Below, in pieces: positions 21,951-34,553 of a stretch of DNA of 64,000 bases. Both the position numbers and the translations under genes were made by a program. Location of the stretch: positions 396,060,974 through 396,124,973 of the forward strand of contig CM046878.1 in assembly GCA_025667525.1 (NCBI GenBank). The letters are read 5' to 3'. The first letter of the stretch is position 1; each line of letters opens with the position of its first letter. Source of the stretch: Glebionis coronaria. Its lineage: Eukaryota; Streptophyta; Magnoliopsida; Asterales; Asteraceae. The notes beneath the pieces are model-generated. The model had not been told where the DNA came from. It made no database searches and saw nothing but the letters and a program-made list of their open reading frames with translations.

Positions 21951-23281
21951 TCTAAAATATCTTACAAGTTATTGATATCAGGTTTTTGAATTTGGAATGG
22001 AGGTAAAAGTTTTGAAAATGAGTTTTGGAGGTAAAATACAAAACCGAGTCTAAAATGAAGGCATTCTAGGTTATGCTTTATAATTTTTGTGATTAAGGAT
22101 TTAAGAAAGTGATTAGTGAGTGATTAGTGTTTCATTATGGTATATACATTGTACTTAAGAGATTTGGGTCTTTAGTTTGAAGTCTAACAAAGGTTTGATG
22201 TGAAAATGGGAAGAAAACTTAGGCGGGTTAGGGTTTCTAATGATCTATGGTTAAGTCTTAGTAAATGGAATTATCCTTTAATAAGCTACTGATGTAAATT
22301 TAATTTAGGTCCTATACATTGTGTTTTAGGTTTCCAAAGAGTTCTTACACTTGGTTTGAGGGTTTAGTTTAAGTAAACATGTCTAAAGAGTGAAAATACC
22401 TATTTTGACCTAATTTACAAGTCATGCATTAAAATGTTGTACCTTGTGCTTTAGAATACTTGTACATTGTCTTATTATAATCTTATAACCTTAATGAAGT
22501 CCTATGAGTGTTTGTAGACTTGTCCTAACAGACTAGGTTATGATTCCATGTAGTTTTCTTAATATAAGGGTTTTAAGATCACTAATCCTAATGACTTTCT
22601 ATCTTGGATAATTAAGGTTTATGTCATCTTGATCACTTATTCTAAGTATTATATGATATGTTTATGACTTTTATGGGTTCTACATTCTCTGTTTAAGGGT
22701 TTATATAAGTTTATCATATTCTAGGGTTAATTAAGTAGGCTTAGGGTCCTATGGTTTGAAGACTTGTACTTTGTCCTTTAATAATTTGTACTTTAGTTTG
22801 ATATTAATTTTCGATAATAATATTATACTTAGTTGAGATTTATAGTTATTTACAAAATATTAGACTTTGATTCATTATAGAATGAGTTTTATATGCTAAT
22901 CCAGGTTTATATGTATTATACTTGTATTAAGCTTTAGATTACTTATAATTAGTGTTTTTGAGATCAATTATTTTTCTTATATTTAATACTTATACATTTT
23001 AGTTATCAAAGGATTTATAGGGTTTCTATGGGAATTTAGGGTATCCTTGTTGTATTTGAGTTGTTCTTATTCATTGTTTATACATATGGTTACTTTTAGA
23101 ACTCAGACTTGATATATACATAGTGTTTACAACATATAGGCATATGTTGATGTGGCATTTGTGATAGTGAGATCCATAAGTCAGTCATATACTATAGTGA
23201 AAATGCAAATTTTTTTAAGTAAAATCACCTCTTTATTTATGAACATGGATATTACATTAGTCAAAACTACTGGATGTTATA
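21951..23281 (-). repeat. X 3' LTR, first 1.3 kb
   Basis: Minus-strand start reads TATAACATCCAGTAG (TG changed to TA, also in the 5' LTR). It matches 49060-50436 closely throughout, apart from a short segment present only in the 5' LTR copy near 50085-50155. It is cut at 21951 by element T. The remaining part must lie beyond the left edge of the window. Confidence 0.88.
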
Positions 23282-23295
23282 GTCTCTCCCGCTTA
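23282..23295 (-). promoter_or_regulatory. X polypurine tract
   Basis: Minus-strand TAAGCGGGAGAGAC directly before the LTR start. It is preceded by the phrase TCTCGGGACGAGATTT, common just after the chromodomain of Tekay elements. Confidence 0.75.
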
Positions 23296-23316
23296 TTTAA
23301 AATCTCGTCCCGAGAT

Positions 23317-23769
23317 TTAACTAGATCTAGGATTAATAGAACAAAATAGATGTGGATATTTAGCTCGGATTTGATCTTCATGTTCCCAAGTATACTCATG
23401 TCCTTTTTTCGAGTTCCATCGTACCTTAATTATTAGGATAAGGCTCCGCTTCAAGCGTTTCACTTCTCTATCCATAATTTCCACCGGCTCTTCTATAAAC
23501 TTTAACTTATCATCTAGTTGAAGTTCTTTCATCGGTATGATGAGAGATTCATTAGATTAGCACTTCTTCAAATTCGAAACATAAAAAGTATTGTGAACAT
23601 TACTAAGCTCTTCAGGAAGCTCTAGTTTATATGCCACAGTGCCAATTCTTTTGGTTATTTTGAATGGTCCTATATACCTTGGGTTCAGTTTCTTTTTCTT
23701 TCGGAATCGAATAACTCCTTGACGAGGCGAAACTTTCAACATAACACGATCTCCTACTACAAATTCCAA
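23317..23769 (-). pseudogene. pol: X integrase C-terminus and chromodomain
   Basis: The first segment (23769-23557) has [19 protein letters not shown] and [16 protein letters not shown], the GPY/F module, and ends YVSNLKKC. A stop (TAA) follows. The second segment (23532-23317) has the chromodomain tail RSLILIIKVRWNSKKGHEYT, then WEHEDQIRAKYPHLF. Together these identify a chromovirus. Chromodomains steer integration by reading histone marks. The frame is the same in both segments, so one nonsense change separates them. Confidence 0.92.
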
Positions 23770-23904
23770 AGGTTTACGTCTAGTATTAGCGTAACTTTTT
23801 TGTCTATCTTGTGCAGCTTGTGATCGTTGTCGAATTTGAACAATCTTTTCAGTAGTTTCATGTATTATTTTTGGTCCTGCTAGTTGAATATCTCCAACTT
23901 CAGC

Positions 23905-24690
23905 TCAACAAACAGGTGATCGACACTTTCTTCCATAAAGTATTTCGAAAGGCGCTGCTTTAATACGAGCATGATAACTATTGTTATAAGAGAATTCTAC
24001 TAAAGGTAGATGTTTCTCCCATCCTTTTCCAAAATCTATCACACAAGCTCTAAGCATATCCTCGAGAGTTTGAATTGTTCTTTCACTTTCTCCATCTGTT
24101 TGTGGATGATATGCCATACTCATATCCAATTGAGTACCTAAGGCACTTTGCATTGATTTCCAAAATACAGATGTAAAGCGACTATCACGATCTGAGATAA
24201 TAGATACAGGCACTCCGTGTTGTGAGATTATTTCCTTAATGTACAATCTCGTAAGAGTTTCCATACTATCAATCTCTTTAATAGGAAGAAACCGTGTAGA
24301 TTTTGTAAGACGATCGACAATAACCCAGATGGTGTCATGTCCATTTGATGTCTTAGGTAATATAGTCACAAAATCCATTATAATCCTTTCCTACTTCCAT
24401 ATTGGAATCTCTGGTTGTATCAATAGACCGGATGGTTTCTGATACTCTGCTTTAACTCTTGCACACGTTAAACACTTACCAACGTATTCCGCTATGATTT
24501 CCTTCATGTTAGGCCACCAATAGAGTTTCTTCAGATCTTGAAACATCTTTTCGGAACCAGGATGTACATAATACTTCGATTTATTAGATTCGTGCATAAT
24601 CAAATCTTGTAAATTACCGTAGGCAGGTAACCAACTACGATTTTTAATACAACGAATTCCATTTTGACAAACTTCAAATTCTTTATCCAT
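23905..24690 (-). pseudogene. pol: X integrase, zinc finger and catalytic core
   Basis: The upper segment (24690-24391) has the HHCC region with [20 protein letters not shown] and [16 protein letters not shown], then a stop where KWE is expected (TGG to TAG). The lower segment (24378-23905) has [24 protein letters not shown] (first Asp), [15 protein letters not shown] (second Asp) and [19 protein letters not shown] (Glu), so the catalytic triad is kept. It ends at TGA after CRSPVC, probably from TGG. All parts share one frame, so decay here is by nonsense changes. Confidence 0.93.
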
Positions 24691-24717
24691 TCCTCTTAAT
24701 TTCTCAACTCCAACATT

Positions 24718-25160
24718 CTATACCTTTAGTGCTTCTTCTTGCTCTTCGAGAATCTGGGTAGGTAACTTCGGTAAAAGAGTTATCATTAATGATTTAACTC
24801 GTAACAGCTTAACACGCTCCTTTTGACTTAATGCATCAGCTACTACATTGGCTTTACCTGGGTGATAACGAATTATACAATCGTAATCAGTAAGTAACTC
24901 TAACCAACGTCGATGTCTTATACGCAATTATTTCTGATGAAGAATATATTGGAGACTCTTGTGATCGGTAAATACTACACACTTCGTACCATAGAGGTAA
25001 TGTCTCTAGATCTTAAGAGCAAATATTACCGCTCATAATTCTAGATCATGAGTAGTATAATTATTCTCGTTCGGTCTAAGTTGACTTGATGCATAAGCAA
25101 TAACTTTATTCCTTTGCATAAGCACTGCTCCTATTCCTTTAATAGATGCATCACAGTAAA
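24718..25160 (-). pseudogene. pol: X RNase H domain
   Basis: The minus strand reads [15 protein letters not shown], then [16 protein letters not shown], then a stop (TAG or TGA class) before AVIFALK. Later comes [20 protein letters not shown] and [11 protein letters not shown]. These are the RNase H D-E-D landmarks and the tether of chromoviruses. A frameshift near 25165 separates it from RT. The frame matches that of integrase. Confidence 0.85.
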
Positions 25161-26160
25161 CGATAAAGTCATCTTACCTTCTTGTAATGCTAGGATAGGT
25201 GCTTCACACAACTTCTGCTTCAATAATTGAAAAGCTATCTCTTGAATATCTCCCCAAACAAACGGTTTATTCTTCTGAGTCAATTCTGTCAAAGCTTTAG
25301 CATTATTTGAAAAACCTTCGATAAATATTCGATAATACCCAAAAAGTCCAAGTAATTGTCTAATTTCCGTTGGCGTACTAGGCTTACTCCAATTTTTCAC
25401 CGCTTCAATCTTAGCAGGATCCACACGATTACCTTGGCTATCAATGACATGTCCTAGGAATTGAACAACACTGATCCAAAATTCGCACTTTGAAAACTTA
25501 GCATATAACTCCTCCTTCCTAAGTAATTCAGGAATTATACCAAGATGCTTGGCATGTTCTTCTCTATTACGAGAGTAAATAAGAATATCATCGATAAACA
25601 CGATTACAAATTTATTCAAGTAAGGCTTACACACTTTGTTCATGAGGTCCATGAAAACAGCTGGTGCATTGGTTAAACCAAAAGACATAACCTGAAATTC
25701 ATAATGTCATTATCGTGTCCTAAAAGCAGTTTTAGGAATATCATCTTCCTTAACTCTTAATTGATGATAACCTGGTCGTAAACGAATCTTCAAATATACA
25801 CTTGATCCTTGAAGTTGATCAAATAAATCGTTGATTCTGGGTAATGGGAAACTATTCTTAATAGTAACTTTGTTTAACTCACGATTATCGATACACATCC
25901 TAAAAGATCCATCTTTCTTTTTCACAAATAAGACTGGAGCTCCCCACGGTGATATACATGGTCTAATAAATCCTCGATCCGTCAATTCTTGGATTTGGCT
26001 TAACAATTCTTGCATTTCCAAAGGTCCTAATCGATAAGGCGCTTTAGCAACTGGTTTTGTTCCTGGTATCAAATCGATTTGGAATTCAACTTGACGTTCA
26101 GGTGGAAAACCTGGTAATTCCTCGAGAAATACCTCGGGAAAATCTCTAACTATCGGGATA
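25131..26160 (-). pseudogene. pol: X reverse transcriptase
   Basis: Motifs in order: [79 protein letters not shown]. Two adjacent stops (TAA, TGA) at about 25702-25707 replace the Tyr-Gly usually found in TAFRTRYGHYEF. Downstream in the same frame are [20 protein letters not shown] and the catalytic box [11 protein letters not shown], both Asp kept. [19 protein letters not shown] and [14 protein letters not shown] follow. The double stop and later frameshift make it non-functional. Confidence 0.93.
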
Positions 26161-26790
26161 TCTTCTAGTCGCTTTGCTTCTTGCAGTTTCTCCATCACTT
26201 GAACTAAGAAAACTTGACTACCTCGGGATACATAGTTATTTATCTTTAAGCATGATATGAGATTTAGTCGATTCTTACTTCGCTCAGCAAGGACAACCAA
26301 AACTTTACCCTTAATAGGAATATGAACGGCTTTCTCGTCACATAAGATTTTAACATGGTATTTAGATAACCAATCCATCCCTATGACTACGTCAATACTA
26401 CCAAGATTAATTGGCATAAGGTCGATTTCAAAGGATTGACGTAATAAAGTAATGCTACATCCTCGAATAACGGTATTAGTGCTAACTATTTTTCCATCGG
26501 CCATTTCTACATCATTCTTAGTATTCATGGAAACAGTCGGTAAATCTAACTTAGCAGCAATTTTAACATATATGAAACTTCTATCAGCTCCTGTGTCAAA
26601 TATTACTTTAACCAGATGTTGATTTAGATGAAACATACCCGTAAACGTATTCTGATCTTGATGAGTATCGTTCAGCAAATAAGCTTTTCCTCTGTTATTG
26701 CTCTCTTTACGACACTCATTTACCGGATGCCCTTTTTCTCCACAGTTATGGCAAACCGTAGTTATCGAATTTGATTACTCCCAGTAGCTG
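26161..26790 (-). pseudogene. pol: X nucleocapsid knuckle and aspartic protease
   Basis: A zinc knuckle [14 protein letters not shown] at about 26715-26756 is followed by the protease active site [20 protein letters not shown] and the distal block [15 protein letters not shown]. The knuckle-to-protease join is open in one frame here. This is the usual chromovirus Gag-Pol junction in a single ORF. The 26790-27110 stretch above it is the decayed C-terminal Gag linker with remnants of additional Cys motifs. Confidence 0.85.
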
Positions 26791-27109
26791 GTCCTTTACT
26801 TCTACAGGAATCTTGTTTGATGTCCTGCTTTTCCACAGTTCTGACACTAGATAGTGCAAAACCCTGTATGATGTATAGAACATTTTTGACAAAAGGGTTG
26901 TCTTCCATTATAACCATTGTCCGTAGTTACATCATAAACTTTAGAAAAATCATTTCTTTTGTTCTGCTACTAACGATTATTTCCTTGATTATAATTGCGA
27001 TAATTGTTCTTCCGGAAATTACGATTAATAGGAAAATTCCTCCTATCATCAAACTTCCTCTTGTTATTGACTGCCATTGGTGCAAGATTATACCTTATGA
27101 CTTGATCCA

Positions 27110-27783
27110 TTAACCTTTGAGTAATAGTGATAACTTCCTATAAATTTTAGGGTTAAGAGGGGGTAACATTCCCTTCAATGCTTCTAGGCAATCCTCAATA
27201 AAAGCTTCCATCAACTTTTTAGTATTAGGCACCATATTAGGACATAATAATGCTAATTCATGAAATCTTCGGATATAAACTTTAAGAGTATTTTCCTTTA
27301 CTGCTAAATTATAGAATTCTTCCTCCATTTTTCTAATCTCATTGCGAGGACAATACTTCTTAATTAGAAGATTTTTGAATTCAGTCCATGGAGTACGATA
27401 AGCTTGATCTATCCCAATGGGTTGTGCATAGGCATTACACCAAGACAAAGCTTCCTCTACTAATGTACCCGTAGCAAACTTCACTTTACAATCTTCAAAA
27501 CAGTCACTGTGAACAAATACTGATTCAGTTCTCTCAAACCAGTTGATAAGTCCAACAGCTCCTTTAGATCCTTTATAGTTAAAAGGATGACAGTTCATGA
27601 AATGTTGGTAAGTACATTTTATTTCCACATGAACTTCTCTTGTAGCAGCATTTTCATTACTTGTACTGGTAACATTGGCGGCTTGTGCTTGTAAAGCTGC
27701 AGTCACACTATCAGCAACCAATTACCTTATTTCTTCAGGTGTCATATTTACTGTCGCAGATGTTGATGCTCTCGTATGAGCCA
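27110..27783 (-). pseudogene. gag: X gag
   Basis: The probable start is the ATG at 27783 (MAHTRASTSATVNMTPEEIR), with a stop directly after that Arg at about 27721. The core follows: VGLINWFERTESVFVHSDCF, CKVKFATGTLVEEALSWCNA, WTEFKNLLIKKYCPRNEIRK and EFYNLAVKENTLKVYIRRFH. These match the Tekay Retrotrans_gag domain and the T gag. The frame closes near 27110 in the region of the missing linker. It would form the capsid. Confidence 0.88.
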
Positions 27784-28114
27784 TCCTACCATATAATAAC
27801 ACTTGATAGGATTGATATTATTTAAATTTTCATACGTGGAGTATGAAATTAATTTAATATATCATAGAGTATTTGTTAATTTCTTATTCTTTCGACAATT
27901 TCATATATGAGGATTCATAATATGAATGACGAATTTCTTAACAAATTCATATATGAGGATTCATAATACGAATTATGATAAAACTAAGATAAAATGACAA
28001 TAGTTTTTAAGAACAAAAGCACACTTCTTTATTTATTAACAACTTATTGTTCATATTTACATGATAAGCATCGCTGTTATATAAAGGAAACTGTACATAT
28101 TTTACAAACTGAGA
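27784..28114 (-). other. X spacer between extra ORF and gag
   Basis: About 330 bp, AT-rich, without a coding frame. It contains a direct repeat of about 30 bases with TTCATATATGAGGATTCATAA near 27900 and 27945. Confidence 0.5.
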
Positions 28115-28154
28115 CTAGATTCCTAAGCTTAATTTCTCATTTTGTCTCCTCAAT
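28115..28154 (-). pseudogene. X extra ORF, fragment 4 (C-terminus)
   Basis: After removing solo LTR Z and one target copy, the frame continues from 31268 as LTELRRQNEKLSLGI and ends at TAG (28117-28115). T has VVDRLRNQLLSAL at the matching end, which looks related. Confidence 0.6.
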
Positions 28155-31100
28155 TGTAACACCCAATTTTGATAAATGGAATGTCACGCGTGATTATGAC
28201 GTGTCATCAAAGCATACAAGGATAAATGTATAAAACATCACATGACCATAAAGGAAATACCAGAAACAAACGTAGGTACCCCAAAGTAGAACTCATCACA
28301 CACAAACATAAGTACCGTACATGAAAAGGACTAAACAATGTCCATAGAAATGAGTTTCAAAAGTATGAAGAAATGCATAAAGTAATGAAGGCTAGGAAGC
28401 TTCCAATTCATATGCACGTACGCTTAAAGTCTACGAGCATCCCTGAGTACCTGCCGTTTTGGGAACCTGAAAGGAAAAACGGCTGAACATAACGCTCAGT
28501 GCACGGATATACAAGTATAGCATGAATAATGTAAGCATATAAGCAATAAGGAGCTGAAATGTCTAAGTCCTGGAAAACCCGGTATAACTTAGTAAAACTG
28601 CTTTAATAGTTTGAAAAGCCTTATATTTATCTTATAAAAACTTTTTAACATGTTTACCATTAGCCAATATAGGTCATGAAATATCAACATGCATGAATAC
28701 TTGGAGGGGTGACCTCGTCATGCAATTAGAGGGGCTGCCTCTAATTAATATAAGTTTTTGGGTAGGAGGGATCAGCTCCTTGTGAAGGATGCAAGGCACA
28801 CACCACATTCACCTGAATAATCTGTAAAAACATGTAACCTAGGATGCATCCATACGCCCCACATGATAATAATAATATGTCCAAAAGCTGAAGGGACGCC
28901 ACGAGCTATCACTCCGCCGTGGTGAAGTCATAACACTGGTGCCTCCAGTGTTATGGTTATGGTACCTCAATAACTAGGTGAAACTAGTCATTCATGTATA
29001 TGGCTTTAGGTATCTAATTAAACATAAGCAATTCAAAAACATATAAAACATATACTGGGAAAACAGTTGGCTGCATACGGGGAATCCTAATAAGGAAAGA
29101 ATGTCCATACGGAAAGGACGAAGAATACTACCTTGTGTCCAGTGAACGAAGAAGACGAACGGAAGAGAGTCCTACTTCGATCTCACAATGCTACATAGAT
29201 AATATACGTGTATAAGTATTCTGATAACTGTATACGTAACTAATTTTATATCATGTCTTAGCTTGTTTTATATGTTCATGTCATGTTTTACTGATCTTAA
29301 TGTTATGCTGTGTTTATCATGTATTCTGTTTATTCTGATTAAGTATTACTTGTATTTCTTGTATTATTATACTTGTTGTGTAATAATAAGTAACTTTCTA
29401 AAAATAGTAGGTTTCCTAAAATAGAAATTTTCCAAAATAGAAAGTTCCTAAAAATAGAAAGTTTCCAAAAATAGATTTACTGCTTAAAATAGATTAGTTT
29501 CTAAAAATAGAAAGTTTCCATAAATAGATTAGCTGCTTAAAATAAAAGTTTCTAAAAATATAAAGTTTCCATAAATAGAATTAAGCTGGTTTATTAAGCT
29601 AATAAGATAAGCTTAAGTGTTTACTGATTAATATGCTAAGTCATGTGATTAAATAGTATAGTTTATTAGTTATTACATGTAAATTAAATAAACTATAGGT
29701 TAAAGTATTTAATTAAATATAATCATAATTTAATTAAATTGAAGTGTTTAAAATACCTAGGTTAAAACATGTATTAATATTTATATTAATATAACCTAAG
29801 TCATGTAAATTAATTAGTTATAAGACATGTTTAATAATTAATTAATTATATAGTCTAATTAAATAATAAATACTTAGGTTAAAATCCATGTATTATTAAT
29901 AAAAATAATAATCTAACTCATGTCCGAATTAAATTAATTATGTACATGTTTAATTAATTTAATTAATCTTGTAATTACTTATCTTATAAAAATAATTAAC
30001 TTATAAAATTTCAAGTCGTGAATCGAACCCGTGTTTAAACATAACATGTCGTGAACCGTGTTTTAATTTACTAAGCGTGTCGTGAACCGTGTTCGTGAAC
30101 CCGTGAACCGGCCAAACAAACGCACCCTTAACAATGGCAAAACCGGCTTGGCCGGTTGCCAATGTTTTCGTAAAATAGCCACCGACCCACGCCAGTGGTT
30201 TCCCCTGGTCTCTCGGCTGTATCCGTCGGCTGGACAAAGTTCCCACCGGCTAGCCGGTGGTTTCCCCTGCTGTCGCGGCTTGAGTTCCCCCTGCTTGCCT
30301 TATTTAGCCACCGGCTTAAGCTGGTGGTGTTCTTTTTTGTTTTTAGCCGAGACCCACACAAACCAAACCACACCCTGACATTAGTTGGGGTTCCCTTGTT
30401 CTTGCGATTGAGACATCACAGCCACACCAAGACCCCTTGGTCTCGGTTGTTGGTGCCAACAAAAGCAAGCCGAGAGCCTAGGCTCTCGGTTCTTTGCGTC
30501 GGCCGAAACAAACACCCCTTAAAACACCATGATTAATCCCCCCCATGATTAATTACATGTTAGTTAACTTGTTATTATAACCTTATGATTTCATGTGTTA
30601 TAATTTAACAAAAACCTAAAAAGAAAAGGGGTTTAAAGGTTTACCGAATACGTGAAACAATAGAGAACGATAACACTAACAACATTGCAAGAATTGATCA
30701 TCAAAAATCAACCAATCACACCCCTGTGGTGTTCTTAGACCGGCGGCCAAAGGGAGAGAAGAAAAGGAATTAGGGTTTTGATATTTTTCTAATTTTGTGT
30801 AATTATGAAAAGTATATTTCCCTTTTTCTTGTTTTAGTAAAAACTCAACATGGGCTTGGCCCTTTCTCTTGTGTCTTGTCGCGGGTATGTGGGGCCCACA
30901 AGGGGAAACCCATTGTTTCTCGTGTCTAAATATTATACGTGTTCTCTTGTCGTGTTTACGTGATTTATTTAGTTATCGTTCGTGTCATAATATATATTTA
31001 TACGTACTCGTAATAAATATACGTAAATACATAATAATAGGTTCGTGATTATTACGTTCATGATTTTCATGTTCGTGATTATAATTATTGTTGATAATAA

Positions 31101-31267
31101 TTATCGTGTCTTAATACGTAATAAACTTATCGTGTAATAACACGTACGTAATACTTGTAAATTCCTAATCGTGAAACGTAAACGTGCTAAATAAGGAAAG
31201 TTCTAATCATGTACGTACGATCATAAGGGTACTATTCATGGTAAAAGCATGCGGGTTTTACATCAAT
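28150..31267 (-). mobile_element. Solo LTR Z with target duplication
   Basis: LTR 28155-31262 (3108 bp), flanked by tcaat at 28150-28154 and 31263-31267. On the minus strand it starts TGTAAAACCCGC and ends GGGTGTTACA. The minus orientation is inferred from UTR-like sequence near 30730 and the late-LTR phrase with CCGTTTTGGGAACC near 28460. There is no internal coding region, so unequal recombination between two LTRs probably removed the rest. It carries a palindrome cluster at 30141-30489. Confidence 0.9.
30141..30489. repeat. Cluster of GC-rich palindromes in LTR Z
   Basis: At least six inverted repeats in 350 bp: AACCGGC-TTG-GCCGGTT (30141), CCACCGGCTAGCCGGTGG perfect 18 bp (30243), a 20-bp one with one G-T pair (30308), ACCAAG-ACCC-CTTGGT (about 30426), TTGTTGG-TG-CCAACAA (about 30447) and a perfect 20-bp one centred on CCTAGG (30470). 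Confidence 0.85.
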
Positions 31268-31483
31268 TCTGTCAAAAAATATCCAGAGTCAGATTGTTGA
31301 GTAGTTTTAAGATCTTCGATGAGTGTTTCTAAATTAAGCCCAGTTCTCATAAGTCCTTCTTTCAGTTCAGCATTCTCATTATCAAGTCTTGACATAGTTA
31401 TTTCATAATGATGCATTCTTTTATTCAGTTTAATATTATGGCGTCGAGTAACGTCCATTTTATATTCTAACTGCGTAAAATGC
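31268..31483 (-). pseudogene. X extra ORF, fragment 3 (coiled coil)
   Basis: Open on the minus strand from the A2 boundary to the Z boundary. It reads TQLEYKMDVTRRHNIKLNKR, then RLDNENAELKEGLMRTGLNL, then ETLIEDLKTTQQSDSGYFLT. Charged residues and regular Leu/Ile/Met spacing suggest a coiled coil. The LM-stop ending at 31258 is created by the LTR; without Z the frame runs into fragment 4. It is the middle of a protein that lies between the primer-binding site and gag, as in T. Function unknown. Confidence 0.7.
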
Positions 31484-34400
31484 TGATATGAGCTTAAACT
31501 CATATCCTTTTATCAACAAATAACCCTAAAACATGAAGCAAAGTACCAATTTATCTTGCAAAAACAGTATTATGTGGTATGTTTGTGTTTGTGTTCACTT
31601 GTGTAGGTAAAAGGATACATTCTCAAGCAAACAAGGAAAAATCAAGCTCAAACGGATGAAAAAGACAAAGAAGGATCAAAAGTGACAAGACTTTGAAGTA
31701 CAAGGACCTATCTTGACAAATTGCCAAAGTTGAAGGACTAAAGTGCAAATATTGTAAAAAGTCAAGATTAAAGTCAAAATTGGTCAACTATCAAGTCAAC
31801 AAAGTCAAAGGACCAATTCTGCTCAAAAATGAAGTTTGGAGGACTAAAAGTGTCAAAGAAATGAAGTTACAAGCCTTAAAGTATAATCTGCCAAAGTACA
31901 AGGGTTGAAACTGCCAAAGTTGGAAAGTTATAAAAGTTCAATCCATGTGTAACAAGTTCAGCCAATAAGAAGAGAGAATAAGTGGCACACGGATTGCCAA
32001 CTCACATGCATTTAAATCCCACTCAGCCGCCACAATTAAATAACAAAATCTCTACAGTTCAATCCGTGTGACTTCGCTTTGACCACTCAGAATGTGCCAC
32101 GTATCATCTTCAAGCTACCAAAATATTTCCAGGATCGTTTTTTAGCTAGAGGCGAAATCATGAAAAGTTGTAAACATCAAAAGTGCCTATTTTGGAGAGA
32201 CGAACACAATGGTAACAACCAATTAACAAGAAATCAACCCTAGTAGAAAGCCCCAATTCGTGTTCATACTTTGAAGATGAGTTTTGCAGAATCATGCCAC
32301 GTGGAGACCTGGGATTGGTCTCAACACGTCATCATCCCCAACAAACTTCCTCTTCATGTCTATAAATAGCCTGCTAGTCCTCATTTGTAACAAGTAGTTA
32401 AAATTTTGTAAAAACACACACTTTACATTTTCCTTTCAACTTTCTTCCTTTTTACCCTAACTACTCAAGAGTCTGACAAACTCTTGAGTTAGTTAGTTAG
32501 TTAACAGCTTTACAACAACTTTGTAACAACTTTCCATGAATAAAATTTGAATTCTCCTTTTCCCGCCAAATTTCATATTCATCCTACTGTTCATTCCTTG
32601 CTCCTTCTTTATCATTGAGTTACTGCATTGAGTTTGTTATGATCATTGAATGATCATAACTGATTTTTGAGAAGAATTGTAGCTGTTGTTGAGATTTCAG
32701 TTCAAGCCTTAGCTTTTTGAAGTTTTCAAGCCAAAATGATGAATTCTAGTTGATTTGTAGCTGATGTTGATAAGTAGATTGGTGATCTAGTGATAAGGTG
32801 GTGGTTATCACTAGGATAAGAGAGTTCAACACTCATCTTCTTCCCAATGGATTACTACAAAAGGTTTTAAAGGTTCTGATTTTGATTCACCTGAATATGT
32901 CAACTGCATGCTACATTTCCTAGTGTAATCTTGTTGTTTGCATGATAAAAGTTGTTTAGTTTGGCTGGTTGTTGGATTGTGTACTTGATTGTAGCTTATA
33001 CTTGTTTTACTGCTTTTTATTTTGGATTGAGTTCTAGTCATAGCTTATTTTCAGTCAGCTGTTAGTACTTGCACCTTAATTGAGTATTAGTTGTTCTTAG
33101 TGTTTGCTTGCAGTCTTAAACTCTTTCATTTTGAGTCTCAAGTTTGGTAGTCAAAAGCTTTTCATTCAGATAATCCAGCTCTTTAAAAGTCTTTGGAAAT
33201 TTTCTCAAATCTCAGTATAAGGAGTGTTTGGTATTAGATTTTGATAAGTTTTCAAGTGTTGGATTTTGGAAAGTAGATGTTCATTTCTAGTTGATAGGTC
33301 ATATTAAAGTGTTTTTAGACATTTTCAAATCAATTTGTAGGTCAAACAGGCAATTGGCCAATAAAAAGTGTGGGTCTATTTCCATTCAGTTTTGCCTTTT
33401 AAAAGTTCTCAATTTCATTTGCTTGGCTTTAACTGGTTTATTGATGAAATTGCACCAAACTTGTCCTCAATTGTAGTTCACATCATAAAGTTTCAGATTC
33501 CAAAAGCTTTTTACACAGTCTTCATTAAGCAGTAAGAAATAAGCAAAATTCTAGATGCATGAGATAAGCCATGTTTCTGTAAATGGAAACTGCTTTTTGA
33601 GATTTCTTGATCCTATTCATTAACCTAGTTATTTTTCTTCACAAATCCACTTATAATATAGTGTTACATGATTTTTGAAAGATTCAGCTTTTTGTCAAAA
33701 AAGTTTGGTCAACGCTTGGTCAACGATAAGCACATTTTAGCTTAATTCAGATTTCTAGCTTATTTCTTTATGAAATTCGTTCTAATTTGATTTCCCGTTC
33801 ATCATTTGAGTTGCTTAATCAGTTTTGGTAAGAAAATCAAGTTGTGCTTGTCTGGATTGTTCTATAGCTTATTTTGGGCTTATCTTGAAGTGCTTATTTG
33901 CTTATTTTGAACTTTCAGTCAAAATCCTCTTTCAGGCGTAGCTTATTTTGGATTTAGAGTGTTTTGCAATTGGTCTCATTGATTTTGGTCCAGTAATAAG
34001 CTTACACGAGCTTATTTGTTTTCTAAACCCGTTTTTGCTTAACAAGTTTTAATAATTGCATTTTAGTCCTCCTTGTTTCAAGCAGTTTTAAATACTAGCT
34101 AATCTTCATTCTTTTTAGGGTTTTCAAATATTAGTCCTTTTAGTTTTGAAGTTGTTTAAAATCAGTTAGCAAGTTTGGTAATTGGTTACATTTTGGTTAG
34201 TTTGTTACAAGTTTCACATTTTTGATCCTTTTAGTTTGTTGATTTACATTTTCAGTCCCTAGACTTGTTAGAATTTCCATTTTAAGCATTTATATTTCTT
34301 AGGATTTACATTTTCAGTCCTTGTAGTTTAAAAGTTTACATTTTGAATATTACTTGAATAAAAATTTGGTAAGTGCACATTATTTTACATATAAGTAGGT

Positions 34401-34551
34401 AATATTTTTTTCATTTTTGCAAGGCTTTGTTGAACTAGCAAATAGAATATCCAAAAAAGATTAACAACCAAAAACAGTTAAAAACCCGATATTGGTTGGA
34501 CTTTCAATTAGCAAGAACTGAGAAAAACGAACTGCATTATACACAATTTCA
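31484..34551 (+). repeat. A2 5' LTR
   Basis: 3068 bp. TATA box near 32361. The region 32990-34030 holds many copies of GCTTATTT and AGCTTATTTT, including AATAAGC / GCTTATT as an inverted pair near 33991. It also holds phrases like GGACTAAAAGTGTCAAAG (31852) and TTTTCAGTCCCTAGACTTG (34250). No credible gene. Confidence 0.96.
32361..32370 (+). promoter_or_regulatory. Probable TATA box, A2 5' LTR
   Basis: TATAAATAGC about 880 bp into the LTR, followed within 50 bp by CACACACTTTACATTTTCC. The same box is in the 3' LTR at 43927. Confidence 0.65.
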
Positions 34552-34553
34552 AA

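Noticed and set aside
30001..30536. Overlapping frames of 80-113 codons in LTR Z
   Set aside because: They arise from the GC-rich palindrome region and overlap on both strands; no domain and no start context.
32826..33041. Frame of 71 codons present in both A2 LTRs (also 44392-44607), and a 61-codon one (33291, 44857)
   Set aside because: Duplicated simply because the LTRs are near-identical; no protein features.
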